From Gordonia westfalica (GTDB lineage: Bacteria; Actinomycetota; Actinomycetes; Mycobacteriales; Mycobacteriaceae), in contig NZ_FNLM01000034.1 in the NCBI RefSeq assembly GCF_900105725.1, positions 3,410,001-3,474,000 of the forward strand: a DNA stretch of 64,000 nucleotides, written 5' to 3'. Within the stretch, counting starts at the first letter, position 1; each line of letters begins with the position of its first letter. A program made the translations under genes and the position numbers. Positions 7,726 to 16,791 of the stretch are shown here, one piece after another. The notes beneath the pieces were generated by a model that saw nothing but the letters and a program-made list of their open reading frames with translations, was not told the DNA's origin and did no database searches.

Positions 7726-10700
7726 TCAGTCCTCCGACGAATCCGTCTTCTTCGCGGCAGTCTTCTTTGCTGCGGTCTTCTTGGCCGTCGTCTTCTTGGC
7801 GGCAGCCTTCTTCGCGGTGGTCTTCTTGGCGGCCGTCTTCTTCGCAGCCTTCTTGGCCGGGGCCTTCTTGGCTGCCTTCTTCGCCGCCTTCTTGGCCGGA
7901 CCACGGGCACGACGATCGGCGAGGAGCTCCATCGCGCGTTCGGGCGTGATCGAGTCGACCTCGTCGCCCTTCCGCAGGCTCGCGTTGGTCTCGCCGTCGG
8001 TCACGTACGGGCCGAAACGGCCGTCCTTGATGACCATCGGCTTGCCGCTGACCTCGTCGTCCTTGCCCAGTTCGCGTAGCGGCGGCGCGGCGGCCTGACG
8101 TCCGCGACGCTTGGGCTCGGAGTAGATCTTCAGGGCCTCGTCGAGGGTGATGTCGAAGAGCTGTTCCTCGCTGCCGAGGGACCGCGAATCGGAGCCCTTC
8201 TTCAGGTACGGACCGTAGCGGCCGTTCTGCGCGGTGATCTCGTCCCCGGACTCCGGGTCGACGCCGACGACGCGCGGCAGCGACAGCAGCTTCAGCGCAT
8301 CGTCGAGGGTGACGGTCGAGATGTCCATCGACTTGAACAGCGAGCCGGTGCGCGGCTTGGGGCCGGCCTTCTTCGCCGCCTTTTTGGCGGCCTTCTTGGC
8401 GGCCGGCTTCGTCTTGGTGGTGGTGCCGCCACCCGGGGTGTCGAGCGGGACGACGTCGGCGTCGCCGGCTTCCGTACCGCCGGCACCGGGAGATCCGCCG
8501 TCACGCGGGGTCGGACCCGCGGGGATGGTGATCGGTGCGTCCCCGTCGTCATCGTCGTCGTCGGACGGCAGGATCTCGGTCACGTAGGGACCGAAGCGTC
8601 CTTCCTTGGCGACGATCTCGTGACCGCTCAGCGGGTCAACGCCCAGCGAGCGTCCCTCCTGCGGCGTGGCGAACAGCTTCTCCGCGACGGCCAGGGTCAG
8701 CTCGTCGGGGGTGATGTCGGCGGGCAGGTTGGCGCGCTGCAGATCCGGTTCCGCATCGGCGTCGGAGGGCTTGTTCGCGTTGACGTCGCGCTCGAGGTAC
8801 GGACCGAAGCGGCCGACGCGCACGTAGATCGGGCGGCCCTCCTCGTCGTCGAAGAGCCTGATCGAGTTGACCTTCCGAGCGTCGATCTCCTCGAGGTTGA
8901 CGCCCACGAGCTTCTTGAGCCCGCCGTGCTGGGCGATCGCCGAATGCGCAGATCGACTCTCACCCTCGGCCCCGGCGAGGTCATCACCGAAGTAGAAGCC
9001 GGACAACCACTGGGTCCGGTTCTCGTTGCCGGTCGCGATCTGGTCGAGGTCGTCCTCGAGGGTTGCGGTGAAGTCGTAGTCGACGAGGCTCTCGAAATAC
9101 GCCTCGAGCAGCCCGACCACCGCGAAGGCGATCCACGACGGGACCAGGGCGTTGCCCTTCTTCACGACGTAGCCGCGGTCCTGGATGGTGCCGATGATCG
9201 AGGCGTAGGTCGACGGACGGCCGATGCCCAGTTCCTCGAGGACCTTCACCAGCGAGGCCTCGGTGAATCGCGCGGGCGGGTTGGTGGAGTGGCCGTCGGC
9301 GGTGAGATCGGTCGCGGTGAGCGACTGCCCCTCGGTCAGCTGCGGCAGGCGGTTCTCGGCGTCGTCGGCCTGGCCGCCGGCCTGCTCGTCGACGGTCTCG
9401 ACATAGGCCGACAGGAAGCCGGGGAACGTGATGGTACGGCCCGACGAGGCGAACGTCGCGCGCTCGCCGGAGGAGGCGGTGCCCGCGATACGCAGGCTCA
9501 GCGTGGTGCCCTTGGCGTCGGCCATCTGCGAGGCGACGGTGCGCTGCCAGATGAGCTCGTAGAGGCGGAACTCGTCGGCCTCTAGCTGGCCGGCGACCTG
9601 GCCGGGAGTGCGGAAGGTCTCGCCGGCGGGACGGATCGCCTCGTGTGCTTCCTGCGCGTTCTTGACCTTGCGGGTGTACTGACGCGGCGTCGGGTGGACA
9701 AAACTGTCCCCGTACAGCTCACGGGCCTGCGCGCGGGCGGCGTTGATCGCCGACTCGCTAAGGCTCGTCGAGTCGGTACGCATGTAGGTGATGAAGCCGT
9801 TCTCGTACAGCCGCTGCGCGATGCGCATGGTGCGGTCGGAGGTGAACCGCAGCTTGCGGCCGGCCTCCTGCTGCAGCGTCGAGGTCATGAACGGCGCATA
9901 CGGACGACGGGTGTAGGGCTTCTCCTCCACCGACGTCACGGTCATGGCGGCACCGCGCAGGCCTGCGGCCAGGCTCTCCGCGCGGTCGGCGTTGAGCACG
10001 ACGACGCCGTCGGACTTCTTCAGCTCGCCGGTCGCCTCGAAGTCGCGTCCGGTGGCCACCCGTGCGTCGTCCACGTTGACCAGGCGGGCCTTGAACGTCG
10101 AAGGGCTGGCCTCGGCACCCGCGTCCATGGTCGCGGCGATGTCCCAGTACTCGGCGGACACGAACGCCATGCGCTCGCGTTCACGCTCGACGATGATGCG
10201 CGTCGCGACGGACTGCACGCGGCCCGCCGACAGCTTCGGCATGACCTTCTTCCACAGCACCGGCGACACCTCGTAGCCGTAGAGGCGGTCGAGGATGCGG
10301 CGGGTTTCCTGGGCATCGACCAGGTCGATGTCGAGGTCACGAGGGTTTTCGGCAGCAGCCCGGATGGCGGGTTCGGTGATCTCGTGGAACACCATCCGCT
10401 TGACCGGGATCTTGGGCTTGAGCGTCTCGAGGAGATGCCAGGCGATGGCCTCCCCCTCGCGGTCACCGTCCGTGGCGAGGTAGAGCTCGTCGACGTCCTT
10501 CATCAGCGACTTGAGCTCGCTGACGGTGGTCTTCTTGTCCGGCGAGACGACGTAGAGCGGTTCGAAGTTGTCGTCCACGTTCACACCGAGGCGAGCCCAG
10601 GGCTGGCCCTTGTACTTGGCGGGCACGTCGGCGGCGCCGCGCGGCAGGTCACGGATGTGGCCGCGGGAGGACTCCACCACGTAATTGGGGCCGAGGTAAC

Positions 10701-10791
10701 CGGCGATCTTGCGCGCCTTTGTAGGGGACTCGACGATCACGAGTCGTCTGATTCCCCCACTAGAGCGGGATGCGGTGCTGGTCTCGGCCAC
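7726..10791 (-). CDS. topA: DNA topoisomerase I (type IA)
   Basis: Relaxes negative supercoils; about 1021 aa. N-terminal TOPRIM (RRLVIVESPTKARKIAGYL; acidic DGDREGEAIAWHLL), active-site tyrosine Y336 in ITYMRTDS, then four or more actinobacterial C-terminal Topo_C repeats, each with a GRFGPY or GRYGPY motif, and a final lysine/alanine-rich tail of about 60 residues. The tail replaces the zinc fingers of the E. coli enzyme and matches the mycobacterial protein. The GTG at 10791 has an AAAGGAC ribosome-binding site; the longer frame to 10899 has none. It matches Rv3646c in order and strand. Confidence 0.95.
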   Translation of the reverse strand: MAETSTASRSSGGIRRLVIVESPTKARKIAGYLGPNYVVESSRGHIRDLPRGAADVPAKYKGQPWARLGVNVDDNFEPLYVVSPDKKTTVSELKSLMKDVDELYLATDGDREGEAIAWHLLETLKPKIPVKRMVFHEITEPAIRAAAENPRDLDIDLVDAQETRRILDRLYGYEVSPVLWKKVMPKLSAGRVQSVATRIIVERERERMAFVSAEYWDIAATMDAGAEASPSTFKARLVNVDDARVATGRDFEATGELKKSDGVVVLNADRAESLAAGLRGAAMTVTSVEEKPYTRRPYAPFMTSTLQQEAGRKLRFTSDRTMRIAQRLYENGFITYMRTDSTSLSESAINAARAQARELYGDSFVHPTPRQYTRKVKNAQEAHEAIRPAGETFRTPGQVAGQLEADEFRLYELIWQRTVASQMADAKGTTLSLRIAGTASSGERATFASSGRTITFPGFLSAYVETVDEQAGGQADDAENRLPQLTEGQSLTATDLTADGHSTNPPARFTEASLVKVLEELGIGRPSTYASIIGTIQDRGYVVKKGNALVPSWIAFAVVGLLEAYFESLVDYDFTATLEDDLDQIATGNENRTQWLSGFYFGDDLAGAEGESRSAHSAIAQHGGLKKLVGVNLEEIDARKVNSIRLFDDEEGRPIYVRVGRFGPYLERDVNANKPSDADAEPDLQRANLPADITPDELTLAVAEKLFATPQEGRSLGVDPLSGHEIVAKEGRFGPYVTEILPSDDDDDDGDAPITIPAGPTPRDGGSPGAGGTEAGDADVVPLDTPGGGTTTKTKPAAKKAAKKAAKKAGPKPRTGSLFKSMDISTVTLDDALKLLSLPRVVGVDPESGDEITAQNGRYGPYLKKGSDSRSLGSEEQLFDITLDEALKIYSEPKRRGRQAAAPPLRELGKDDEVSGKPMVIKDGRFGPYVTDGETNASLRKGDEVDSITPERAMELLADRRARGPAKKAAKKAAKKAPAKKAAKKTAAKKTTAKKAAAKKTTAKKTAAKKTAAKKTDSSED

Positions 10792-10975
10792 CGGGGCGTC
10801 CTTTGCTTGACTGGGTGGAGAACTGCCTGCGTGTCGATTCAGGTGTGTTCGATGGGTTTGTACCTTATGTATAGCGCCGTTTGCACATCTGAATTCCATG
10901 TCGTGGCGTCAGATGTGACCCATACCGCGTTTACGGGCAGCATCTTCCCAGGTCAGAGAAATCTCGACGAGATCA

Positions 10976-11560
10976 CTAATGTACGTCCGCAGGCGGCCAA
11001 TCCGGCGCCGCGGCGGCCACGGGCGGCGGACCCACGTACTCGTGCAGACGGACGAGACGCCGGTGTCCCGCGATGCGGAGTGCAGGTGAATTGCCTCGCG
11101 TCCCGACCAGAGTGGGAGCGATGCCGACCCGCATCAGGGCGGTGGCGAGGGCCGCGTGGGTGTCGGGGGCGTGCGGGTCCAGGCCCAGCTGGTAGCGACC
11201 GACGTCGGAATGACCGGAAGCGATCACCCACAGTCGCAGCGCCCTGTACGACGGAATCCATCCGGCGGGCATCGCCTTGACCGCTCCGGCCGACCAGGCC
11301 GAGTGGAGCGCATCGAGCTCATGACACGACGCGGTGCGTGCGAGCGGAGTGCCCTCGTCCGAGGTGGTGACCTCCGAGTTCAGTCCGGAGGCCTGCATCT
11401 CGACGACGATCTGCTCCGCGCGCCATCGATCACGGACGACGATCGAGACCCGCGTACCGGAATCCGATCGGACGGCCTGCCCGTGCGCCGCGAGTAGACC
11501 CGCGAGATCGGAGTACGCGGGCTCCTCGGTCTCCGCGGAGAAAAACGACAACTGGCCCAC
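10976..11560 (-). CDS. conserved hypothetical protein (Rv3647c-like by position)
   Basis: 194 aa, soluble, no signal peptide or membrane segment, no catalytic motif I recognise. It opens MGQLSFFSAETEEP and has a basic/aromatic middle (WIPSYRALRLWVIASG). Position between topA and cspA on the same strand matches Rv3647c in mycobacteria, so it is probably a conserved Mycobacteriales protein. The GTG start lies 6 nt after TAACCT (11567-11572), supporting a leaderless start. Confidence 0.75.
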   Translation of the reverse strand: MGQLSFFSAETEEPAYSDLAGLLAAHGQAVRSDSGTRVSIVVRDRWRAEQIVVEMQASGLNSEVTTSDEGTPLARTASCHELDALHSAWSAGAVKAMPAGWIPSYRALRLWVIASGHSDVGRYQLGLDPHAPDTHAALATALMRVGIAPTLVGTRGNSPALRIAGHRRLVRLHEYVGPPPVAAAAPDWPPADVH

Positions 11561-11566
11561 AGATCG

Positions 11567-11572
11567 AGGTTA
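11567..11572 (-). promoter_or_regulatory. -10 box, leaderless promoter of the 194-aa gene
   Basis: TAACCT on the minus strand, 6 nt before GTG 11560. Confidence 0.5.
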
Positions 11573-11646
11573 GGTGGTCCGGGTCGCGGAAACCGGCCTT
11601 TCCGGCGGCGGTTCGCGTCGTGGGTATCCGACACCCCCCGGACACA

Positions 11647-11684
11647 AACCGCTCCCGCCTCGACGAATCGAGACGGGAGCGGTT
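11647..11684 (-). terminator. hairpin terminator downstream of cspA
   Basis: Stem of 11 bp (AACCGCTCCCG pairing with CGGGAGCGGTT), one mismatch, then 5 bp and a CGAA tetraloop. Reading from cspA the stem is followed by a T-rich tail (TTTGTGT). Placed 36 nt after the cspA stop. Confidence 0.8.
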
Positions 11685-11719
11685 GTCGGCAATCTGCGTC
11701 TGCAGTTGCGCAGGTGGTC

Positions 11720-11923
11720 TCAGACCGCGCGCACGCCGGTGGCCTGCGGGCCCTTGGTGCCCTGGCCGACCTCGAACTCCACCCGCTGGTTCTCCTCGAG
11801 GGTGCGGAAACCGGATCCCTGGATCTCGGAGTAGTGGACGAACACGTCGTCGGAGCCCTCGTCAGGCGCGATGAAGCCGAAGCCCTTTTCCGCGTTGAAC
11901 CACTTCACAGTTCCCTGTGCCAT
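11720..11923 (-). CDS. cspA: cold-shock protein
   Basis: 67 aa, a single OB-fold cold-shock domain with both RNA-binding motifs ([12 protein letters not shown] and DVFVHYSEI). Acts as a nucleic-acid chaperone in the cytoplasm. The ATG at 11923 has AAAGGA upstream; a 12-codon longer frame has no such site. Matches Rv3648c by position and is followed by a strong hairpin terminator. The 335 nt upstream presumably holds its promoter and a long 5' leader, typical of the family, but I could not fix the transcription start. Confidence 0.95.
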   Translation of the reverse strand: MAQGTVKWFNAEKGFGFIAPDEGSDDVFVHYSEIQGSGFRTLEENQRVEFEVGQGTKGPQATGVRAV

Positions 11924-12258
11924 GTCTTGCAATCCTTTACATATCAACTGTCGCGACACGATGGGTCATCGCGTCGTGGCCGGTTGACCGCCATACCTCA
12001 AAGAGCCCCGCGAAGATCAGCTTCGATCCGCCAAACTAACCTCAGTACCACGGCTGCAACACGCTTGTCGCCCGCCTCGACGGGTTGCGAAAGCTGCGGC
12101 CGCACCCAGTCAATCATGTCCAACCCGGTTGCGATAGTCGCATCAACCAAGATGAGCAAAAACCTCGCCAAACTTCAGCAACATGACATCCGTCGGTAAC
12201 ATCCCGACCTCCCCAGACCGCCCGCGCCGACACCAATTTGAAGAGTTTCCTCCATAAA
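11924..12258. other. divergent cspA/helicase intergenic region
   Basis: 335 nt without a supported gene between the divergent cspA and helicase starts. A/T content is higher than in flanking genes. It must hold the cspA promoter and 5' leader; I see no unambiguous -10/-35 pair and no CRP-like site. Confidence 0.5.
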
Positions 12259-14586
12259 ATGCAGTACTCCACATTCGGGACAGACCTCCTCACGAGGTCA
12301 CTCGCAGGCACCGACCCCGACGAGTCCCCACTGACCCACCTGTCGGTAATCCCATCGCGCCCTGCGACTTTCGCCGAGTGGCCGGAATGGGTGCCGAAAC
12401 CTCTGCTCGACGCCTACGCAGACAACGGGATCGACCGTATCTGGACACACCAGGCCCGGGCCGCCGACGAAGCATTCCACGGAAATCACGTCGCCATCTG
12501 CACGGGCACCGCATCGGGTAAATCCCTGTCTTACCAAATGCCAATTCTCTCGACCCTGTTGAACGAAAAGAATTCGACGGCGCTGTATCTCGCCCCGACG
12601 AAAGCACTGGGGGCCGACCAGATCCGGGCGGTCTCGTCGGTCATCGCCGGCCGCCCGGAGTTCGGGCATCTGCAGCCCTGCGCCTACGACGGGGACACCG
12701 ACCCCGAGATCCGACAGTGGGCGCGCGTGCATTCACGGTGGATCTTCACCAACCCCGACATGCTGCACATCGGCATAATCTCGCACCATGCGCGGTGGCG
12801 TCAGTTCTTCCGCCATCTCCGCTTCATCGTGGTCGACGAATGCCACCACTATCGCGGCGTATTCGGCTCGCACACCGCGCTCGTGATGCGTCGGCTCCTC
12901 CGGATCGCGCGCGCGGCCGGCGCGAACCCGACGGTGATCGGCGCCAGTGCGACGGTCGCGCAACCCGCGGAGGCTTTGGGCCGCTTGATCGGTGAGCCAG
13001 CCGTCGCCGTCACCGAGGACACCTCGCCGCGCGGGGAACGCACCGTCGCATTGTGGGAACCGGACTTCCTGCCGGCGGTGACCGGTGAGAACGGCGCCCC
13101 GGTACGACGCTCCGCCGGCGCCGAATCCGCCCGCCTGCTGGCCGATTTCGTCGTCGAGGGCGCACGCACATTGTGCTTCGCGCGGAGTCGGCGCGGAGTC
13201 GAACTGACCGCACTGTCTGCACGGAACCTGTTGTCGGAGAGTGCACCCGAACTCGAGTCGAGGGTCGGGGCCTACCGCGCGGGATATCTCGCCGATGATC
13301 GACGCAAGCTCGAGAAGGCGATCTCCGACGGCGAACTCCTCGGTGTCGCCACCACCAACGCACTCGAATTGGGCGTCGACATCAGCGGTTTGGACGCGGT
13401 GATCGTCAGCGGCTACCCGGGCACGGTCGCGTCGTTCTGGCAGCAGGCGGGCCGGGCCGGGCGGCAACGCGAGTCCGGCGATTCGCTGGTTGTTCTGGTC
13501 GCCCGCGACGATCCCCTCGACACCTACCTCGTGCACCATCCCGACTCACTCCTCGGCAAACCGGTCGAGGCCGCCGTCACCGATCCGGCGAACCCGTACA
13601 TCCTCGGTCCGCATCTGCTGTGCGCCGCAGCGGAGAAGCCGCTGTCGGAGAACGAGATCGACGCCTGGAACGCGCGGCCGGTGGCCGAGGATCTGGCAGC
13701 GGAAGGTTTGCTGCGCAAACGGAAGTCGGGCTGGTACGTCGCCGCCGGCGTCGAACCGCACGCCGAGATCGACATCCGCGGTGGCATCGGCGGGCAGGTC
13801 CTGATCGTGGACACGACGACTTCGCAGGTGCTCGGCACCGTCGACACCGGACGCGCGATGTCGACGGTGCATCCCGGGGCGGTGCACATCCACCAGGGCG
13901 AGTCCTATCTCGTCGACGAACTCGACCTCGATGACGGTCTGGCCCTGGCACATCCCGAGGACCCCGACTGGACGACATCGGCACGCGAGACCACCGACAT
14001 CTCGATCACCGCGACCCTGGAGAGCCGACGGTTCGGCGCGTTGACCGTTGCATTCGTCGAGGTCGACGTCACGCATCAGGTGGTCGGGTACCTCCGCACG
14101 CTGCGGACCGGCGAGGTCCTCGACGCCGTCGAACTCGACATGCCCGAGCAGACTCTCCACACCCGGGCCGTCATGTACACGCTGACGCCGGAGGTGCTCG
14201 ACGAGGTCGGGATCGACGAGACGCGACTGCCCGGTTCGCTGCATGCGGCCGAGCACGCGGCGATCGGCCTGCTCCCCCTCGTGGCGACATGCGATCGCTG
14301 GGACATCGGCGGCGTGTCCACCGATCTCCATCCCGACACCGGATTGCCGACCGTGTTCGTCTACGACGGGTACATGGGCGGGGCGGGGTTCGCCGAGCGT
14401 GGGCACTCCGCCTTCCTCACCTGGATCAACGCCACCCGGGACGCGGTCGCGAGCTGCGGATGCGAGAGCGGCTGCCCGTCGTGTGTGCAGAGCCCCAAGT
14501 GTGGCAACGGCAATGATCCGTTGGACAAAGATGGCGCAGTAGCCGTCCTCGAGCTGCTGTCTCGGCAATACTTGGCTGATGCATGA
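12259..14586 (+). CDS. superfamily 2 DECH-box helicase, MrfA/YprA/Hrq1-like
   Basis: About 775 aa. Helicase core with Walker A (TGTASGKSLSYQ), motif II DECH (VVDECHHYRG), motif III (GASAT), and motifs V-VI in the second RecA lobe (TTNALELGVDI, QQAGRAGRQ). The C-terminus carries the four-cysteine MrfA zinc cluster (CGCESGCPSC ... C). Family members repair crosslink and mitomycin damage (B. subtilis MrfA) or resemble Hrq1; it matches Rv3649 by position. The frame opens at TTG 12238, but ATG 12259 is the better start; neither has a clear ribosome-binding site, so the start is uncertain. Confidence 0.88.
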   Translation: MQYSTFGTDLLTRSLAGTDPDESPLTHLSVIPSRPATFAEWPEWVPKPLLDAYADNGIDRIWTHQARAADEAFHGNHVAICTGTASGKSLSYQMPILSTLLNEKNSTALYLAPTKALGADQIRAVSSVIAGRPEFGHLQPCAYDGDTDPEIRQWARVHSRWIFTNPDMLHIGIISHHARWRQFFRHLRFIVVDECHHYRGVFGSHTALVMRRLLRIARAAGANPTVIGASATVAQPAEALGRLIGEPAVAVTEDTSPRGERTVALWEPDFLPAVTGENGAPVRRSAGAESARLLADFVVEGARTLCFARSRRGVELTALSARNLLSESAPELESRVGAYRAGYLADDRRKLEKAISDGELLGVATTNALELGVDISGLDAVIVSGYPGTVASFWQQAGRAGRQRESGDSLVVLVARDDPLDTYLVHHPDSLLGKPVEAAVTDPANPYILGPHLLCAAAEKPLSENEIDAWNARPVAEDLAAEGLLRKRKSGWYVAAGVEPHAEIDIRGGIGGQVLIVDTTTSQVLGTVDTGRAMSTVHPGAVHIHQGESYLVDELDLDDGLALAHPEDPDWTTSARETTDISITATLESRRFGALTVAFVEVDVTHQVVGYLRTLRTGEVLDAVELDMPEQTLHTRAVMYTLTPEVLDEVGIDETRLPGSLHAAEHAAIGLLPLVATCDRWDIGGVSTDLHPDTGLPTVFVYDGYMGGAGFAERGHSAFLTWINATRDAVASCGCESGCPSCVQSPKCGNGNDPLDKDGAVAVLELLSRQYLADA

Positions 14587-15130
14587 TGAGGCATCCGACC
14601 GGGGGATCGGAACCAAGCGGCTGGTGACCCGGCCGGCGCGCGCCTTCTTCCTGCTCGCGCGTCCGACCCAGAACACCGACAATCTGCCCGCCTCCATCGG
14701 AGAACGCGATGTGTTCTTCTCCGAGGAGGCAGCACTCGACGCCCTCGACCTCCACTACGGGTGGTGCGCGGCCCGATCCGGCGGCTTCACGTCCGTGGTG
14801 ACCACCGCCCAGTGGTATCTGCAGACGGCGATGGTCGGCCCGCGGATCACGCCCTCCCTCGGCGAGGTGTACCTGGCCTCGTCCGACGCGCAGTCGGGTG
14901 AAACCTGGGCTGCGGCAGGCGGGTTCCTCACCGAGGGCGAACTGATCCACTGGTCGTCGTTCGTCCGTGCCGTACGACCCTGGATTCCGCTGAACACCGG
15001 GACCGAGGCATTCGAGCTCGCTTATCGCGGCGACGCGAATGTGCACTTTCACCAATTATGGTTTGCTCCTATGCAATCAGTGCGTGTCTATCCCAAACGG
15101 ATCGTCGTCGACGAGGACAGCCGCGGATAG
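14579..15130 (+). CDS. hypothetical protein overlapping the helicase gene
   Basis: 183 aa. I do not recognise a family. Codon use is strongly GC-rich at third positions, like its neighbours, so it is a real gene rather than a shadow. Its ATG overlaps the helicase stop by 8 nt, implying translational coupling. The sequence is soluble with several Trp/Phe-rich stretches (WYLQTAMVG, IHWSSFVRAV) and no signal peptide. A partner role with the helicase is suggested only by coupling. Confidence 0.65.
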   Translation: MHDEASDRGIGTKRLVTRPARAFFLLARPTQNTDNLPASIGERDVFFSEEAALDALDLHYGWCAARSGGFTSVVTTAQWYLQTAMVGPRITPSLGEVYLASSDAQSGETWAAAGGFLTEGELIHWSSFVRAVRPWIPLNTGTEAFELAYRGDANVHFHQLWFAPMQSVRVYPKRIVVDEDSRG

Positions 15131-15140
15131 CGCGGAGAGG

Positions 15141-15512
15141 CTAGTCAACCGGTCCGGCACGCGCCGACGCCGTGGCCGCTCGCACCCCGAAGCTGCCCAG
15201 GTCGACCGGGACACGGACCGACACCAGCACGTCCTCGCCGTCGAGGCGGCACGAGACCACCTCCGTGGAGGGGCGTTGCGCTGCCGCCACTGCGCGAGCA
15301 GCCGCGCACGGATCGGTGTTCCCCGCCACATGGTCAGCGGCCGCGGCCAATGCGGACAGGTCGGCCGCCGCCTGAGCACGATGCCGGGCGAGCACCGCGG
15401 CGCCGACGAAGATGACCATGACGAGAACCGCTGCCAGGGCAGCAATCGCGAACGCGCCCAGCACCGTCGCATTGCCTTGATCGTCGCCGACCACCCCGCG
15501 GACATTTCTCAT
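15141..15512 (-). CDS. TadE/F-like pseudopilin
   Basis: 123 aa; one N-terminal hydrophobic helix (VLGAFAIAALAAVLVMVIFV) after a short basic leader, then a small extracytoplasmic domain with two cysteines. It belongs to the helicase/secretion-neighbourhood TadE-like group (Rv3654c position). The prepilin site G-NATVL lacks the Glu at +5 found in its two neighbours, so it may not be processed by the same peptidase. ATG overlaps the stop of tadE by 4 nt. Confidence 0.8.
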   Translation of the reverse strand: MRNVRGVVGDDQGNATVLGAFAIAALAAVLVMVIFVGAAVLARHRAQAAADLSALAAAADHVAGNTDPCAAARAVAAAQRPSTEVVSCRLDGEDVLVSVRVPVDLGSFGVRAATASARAGPVD

Positions 15513-15910
15513 GGTTCGACGCCGGGCGCGAAGACCACCTGATCCTCACCACGCGGCTCCTTCGCGGCGACGGCCTGTGCCGACAGCGTCAGCCCAGGCA
15601 GCAACGTCACCGACGTCCGCACCTGCGCGACGACGCGCTCTCCCTGAACCGAAACCGACACCACGGCTCGGTCGCCCGCCATCCGCTTCGCGACCTCACG
15701 CGCCGAGTCGTCGTCCGCTGCCGTCAATCGTGCCGCCTCGCGCGCGGCGTCGGTGCAACGGATCTGAGCTGTCACGCCGCCGATCGCACCGACGGCGAGC
15801 AGCACCGCGACCACGATCGCAGCGACGGCGTACGCCGCCTCGACCGTCACCATCCCGGACTCGTCCTTGCCGATCCCTGTAAGACGAATCCGCAACGCGC
15901 GCAGAGTCAT
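15509..15910 (-). CDS. tadE: TadE-family pseudopilin
   Basis: 133 aa. Type IV prepilin-like motif ESGMVTVEAAYAV: cleavage after Gly with Glu at +5, followed by a hydrophobic helix, then an extracytoplasmic domain. Minor pilin role in a Flp/Tad apparatus by family knowledge. The start overlaps the stop of the flp gene by 1 nt (TGATG), and its own stop overlaps the next gene, so flp-tadE-tadF form a tightly coupled operon. Rv3655c position. Confidence 0.85.
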   Translation of the reverse strand: MTLRALRIRLTGIGKDESGMVTVEAAYAVAAIVVAVLLAVGAIGGVTAQIRCTDAAREAARLTAADDDSAREVAKRMAGDRAVVSVSVQGERVVAQVRTSVTLLPGLTLSAQAVAAKEPRGEDQVVFAPGVEP

Positions 15911-16125
15911 CAGCCCACCGATGTGTTGAGCGCCTTCCCGATGATGCCGGTCAGCGCACTCACGATGTTGTCACCGGTGATGACCGTATAGAGGATCGCG
16001 CCGAACGCCGCGGCCGCGATCGTCCCGATGGCATACTCTGCCGTGCTCATCCCGTCCTCGTCGGTGATCAGTCGTGCGGCGTGTGCACCGGCGCGATCGA
16101 TGAATCGAGAAAGGTTGTGTGTCAT
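15910..16125 (-). CDS. Flp-type pilin (DUF4244)
   Basis: 71 aa. The sequence EDGMSTAEYAIGTIAAAAFG has the exact Flp prepilin pattern: Gly cleavage site, Glu at +5 and Tyr at +6 of the mature helix. It is the probable major subunit of a Flp/Tad fibre (Rv3656c position; DUF4244). AGGAGA ribosome-binding site upstream. The gene would normally follow tadC directly, but the glyoxalase-fold cassette (16216-16786) separates them here. No prepilin peptidase is encoded in the window. Confidence 0.85.
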   Translation of the reverse strand: MTHNLSRFIDRAGAHAARLITDEDGMSTAEYAIGTIAAAAFGAILYTVITGDNIVSALTGIIGKALNTSVG

Positions 16126-16215
16126 GGGATCTCCTGTCGAGATGAATAACCATCCGGTTCCTGCATCTACTTGGACGCATCAGACCGCCGCTTGGATCCC
16201 ACTGATTTCCGGCCT

Positions 16216-16291
16216 CCGGAAACCCACCCTTTTTCGGCAAACCCAGCACCGTCGAGGGTGGTGATTCTGCCGAAGAAGGGTGGGTATGCGG
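16216..16291. repeat. 76-bp palindromic repeat, copy A
   Basis: 76 bp, starting CCGGAAACCCACCC and ending GGGTGGGTATGCGG, so the ends are imperfect inverted repeats of about 24 bp. Its reverse complement matches copy B (16711-16786) at roughly 68 of 76 positions. It starts 6 nt beyond the stop codon of the VOC gene. Confidence 0.9.
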
Positions 16292-16297
16292 AGACGG

Positions 16298-16675
16298 CTA
16301 TTGACCGGGCGACCAGACCCCGAGCTCGTTGCCGCTCGGGTCGGTGAAGTGGAAGCGACGACCGCCGGGAAAGTCGTACGGACCGTTGACGATCTCGCCG
16401 CCGGCCGCGCGTACCTTTTCGACCGTGGCGTCGAGGTCGTCGGAGTACAGCAGGACCAGCGGCCCGCCCGGCGCCGGGCCCGACCCACTGAGCGCGAGAC
16501 CGCCGACCTCGGGCGAATCCGCCCCACCCGGTCCGACGATTCCCGAGTATCCGGGTCCGTAATCGTTGAACTCCCAGCCGAACGCGTCCCCGTAGAACCT
16601 GCGCGCCGCCGCCATGTCCGTGACCGTGAGCTCGATGTAGTCGATCGCGTGGTGTCGATGTCCGTTGTCAGTCAT
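16298..16675 (-). CDS. VOC-family (glyoxalase/bleomycin-resistance fold) protein
   Basis: 125 aa, one vicinal-oxygen-chelate domain: IDYIELTVTDMAAARRFYGDAFGWEF at the start (split motif: IEL..V.D...A..FY...FGWEF) and FHFTDPSGNELGVWSP at the end. Probably a small dimeric metal-dependent enzyme or antibiotic-binding protein; the substrate cannot be told. The ATG at 16675 begins the domain; the longer open frame upstream is translation of the repeat. It sits inside the Tad locus and is bracketed by two inverted 76-bp repeats, which suggests that it was inserted. Confidence 0.85.
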   Translation of the reverse strand: MTDNGHRHHAIDYIELTVTDMAAARRFYGDAFGWEFNDYGPGYSGIVGPGGADSPEVGGLALSGSGPAPGGPLVLLYSDDLDATVEKVRAAGGEIVNGPYDFPGGRRFHFTDPSGNELGVWSPGQ

Positions 16676-16710
16676 GAGCCCAGTGTGCTCGCGGGCACCG
16701 ACAACCGCCC

Positions 16711-16786
16711 CCGCAAACCCACCCCTTTTCCGCAGAATCACCACCCACGACGGTGCTGGGTTTGCCGAAAAGTGGTGGGTTTGCGG
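16711..16786. repeat. 76-bp palindromic repeat, copy B
   Basis: 76 bp, starting CCGCAAACCCACCC and ending GGTGGGTTTGCGG. Same element as copy A in the opposite orientation, with about 24-bp imperfect terminal inverted repeats. It lies 35 nt upstream of the VOC start and 5 nt past the tadC stop. Confidence 0.9.
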
Positions 16787-16791
16787 ACCGG

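Noticed and set aside
9643..11280. A 545-aa open frame antisense to topA
   Set aside because: It is the complement of conserved TopA sequence with no motifs; a shadow frame.
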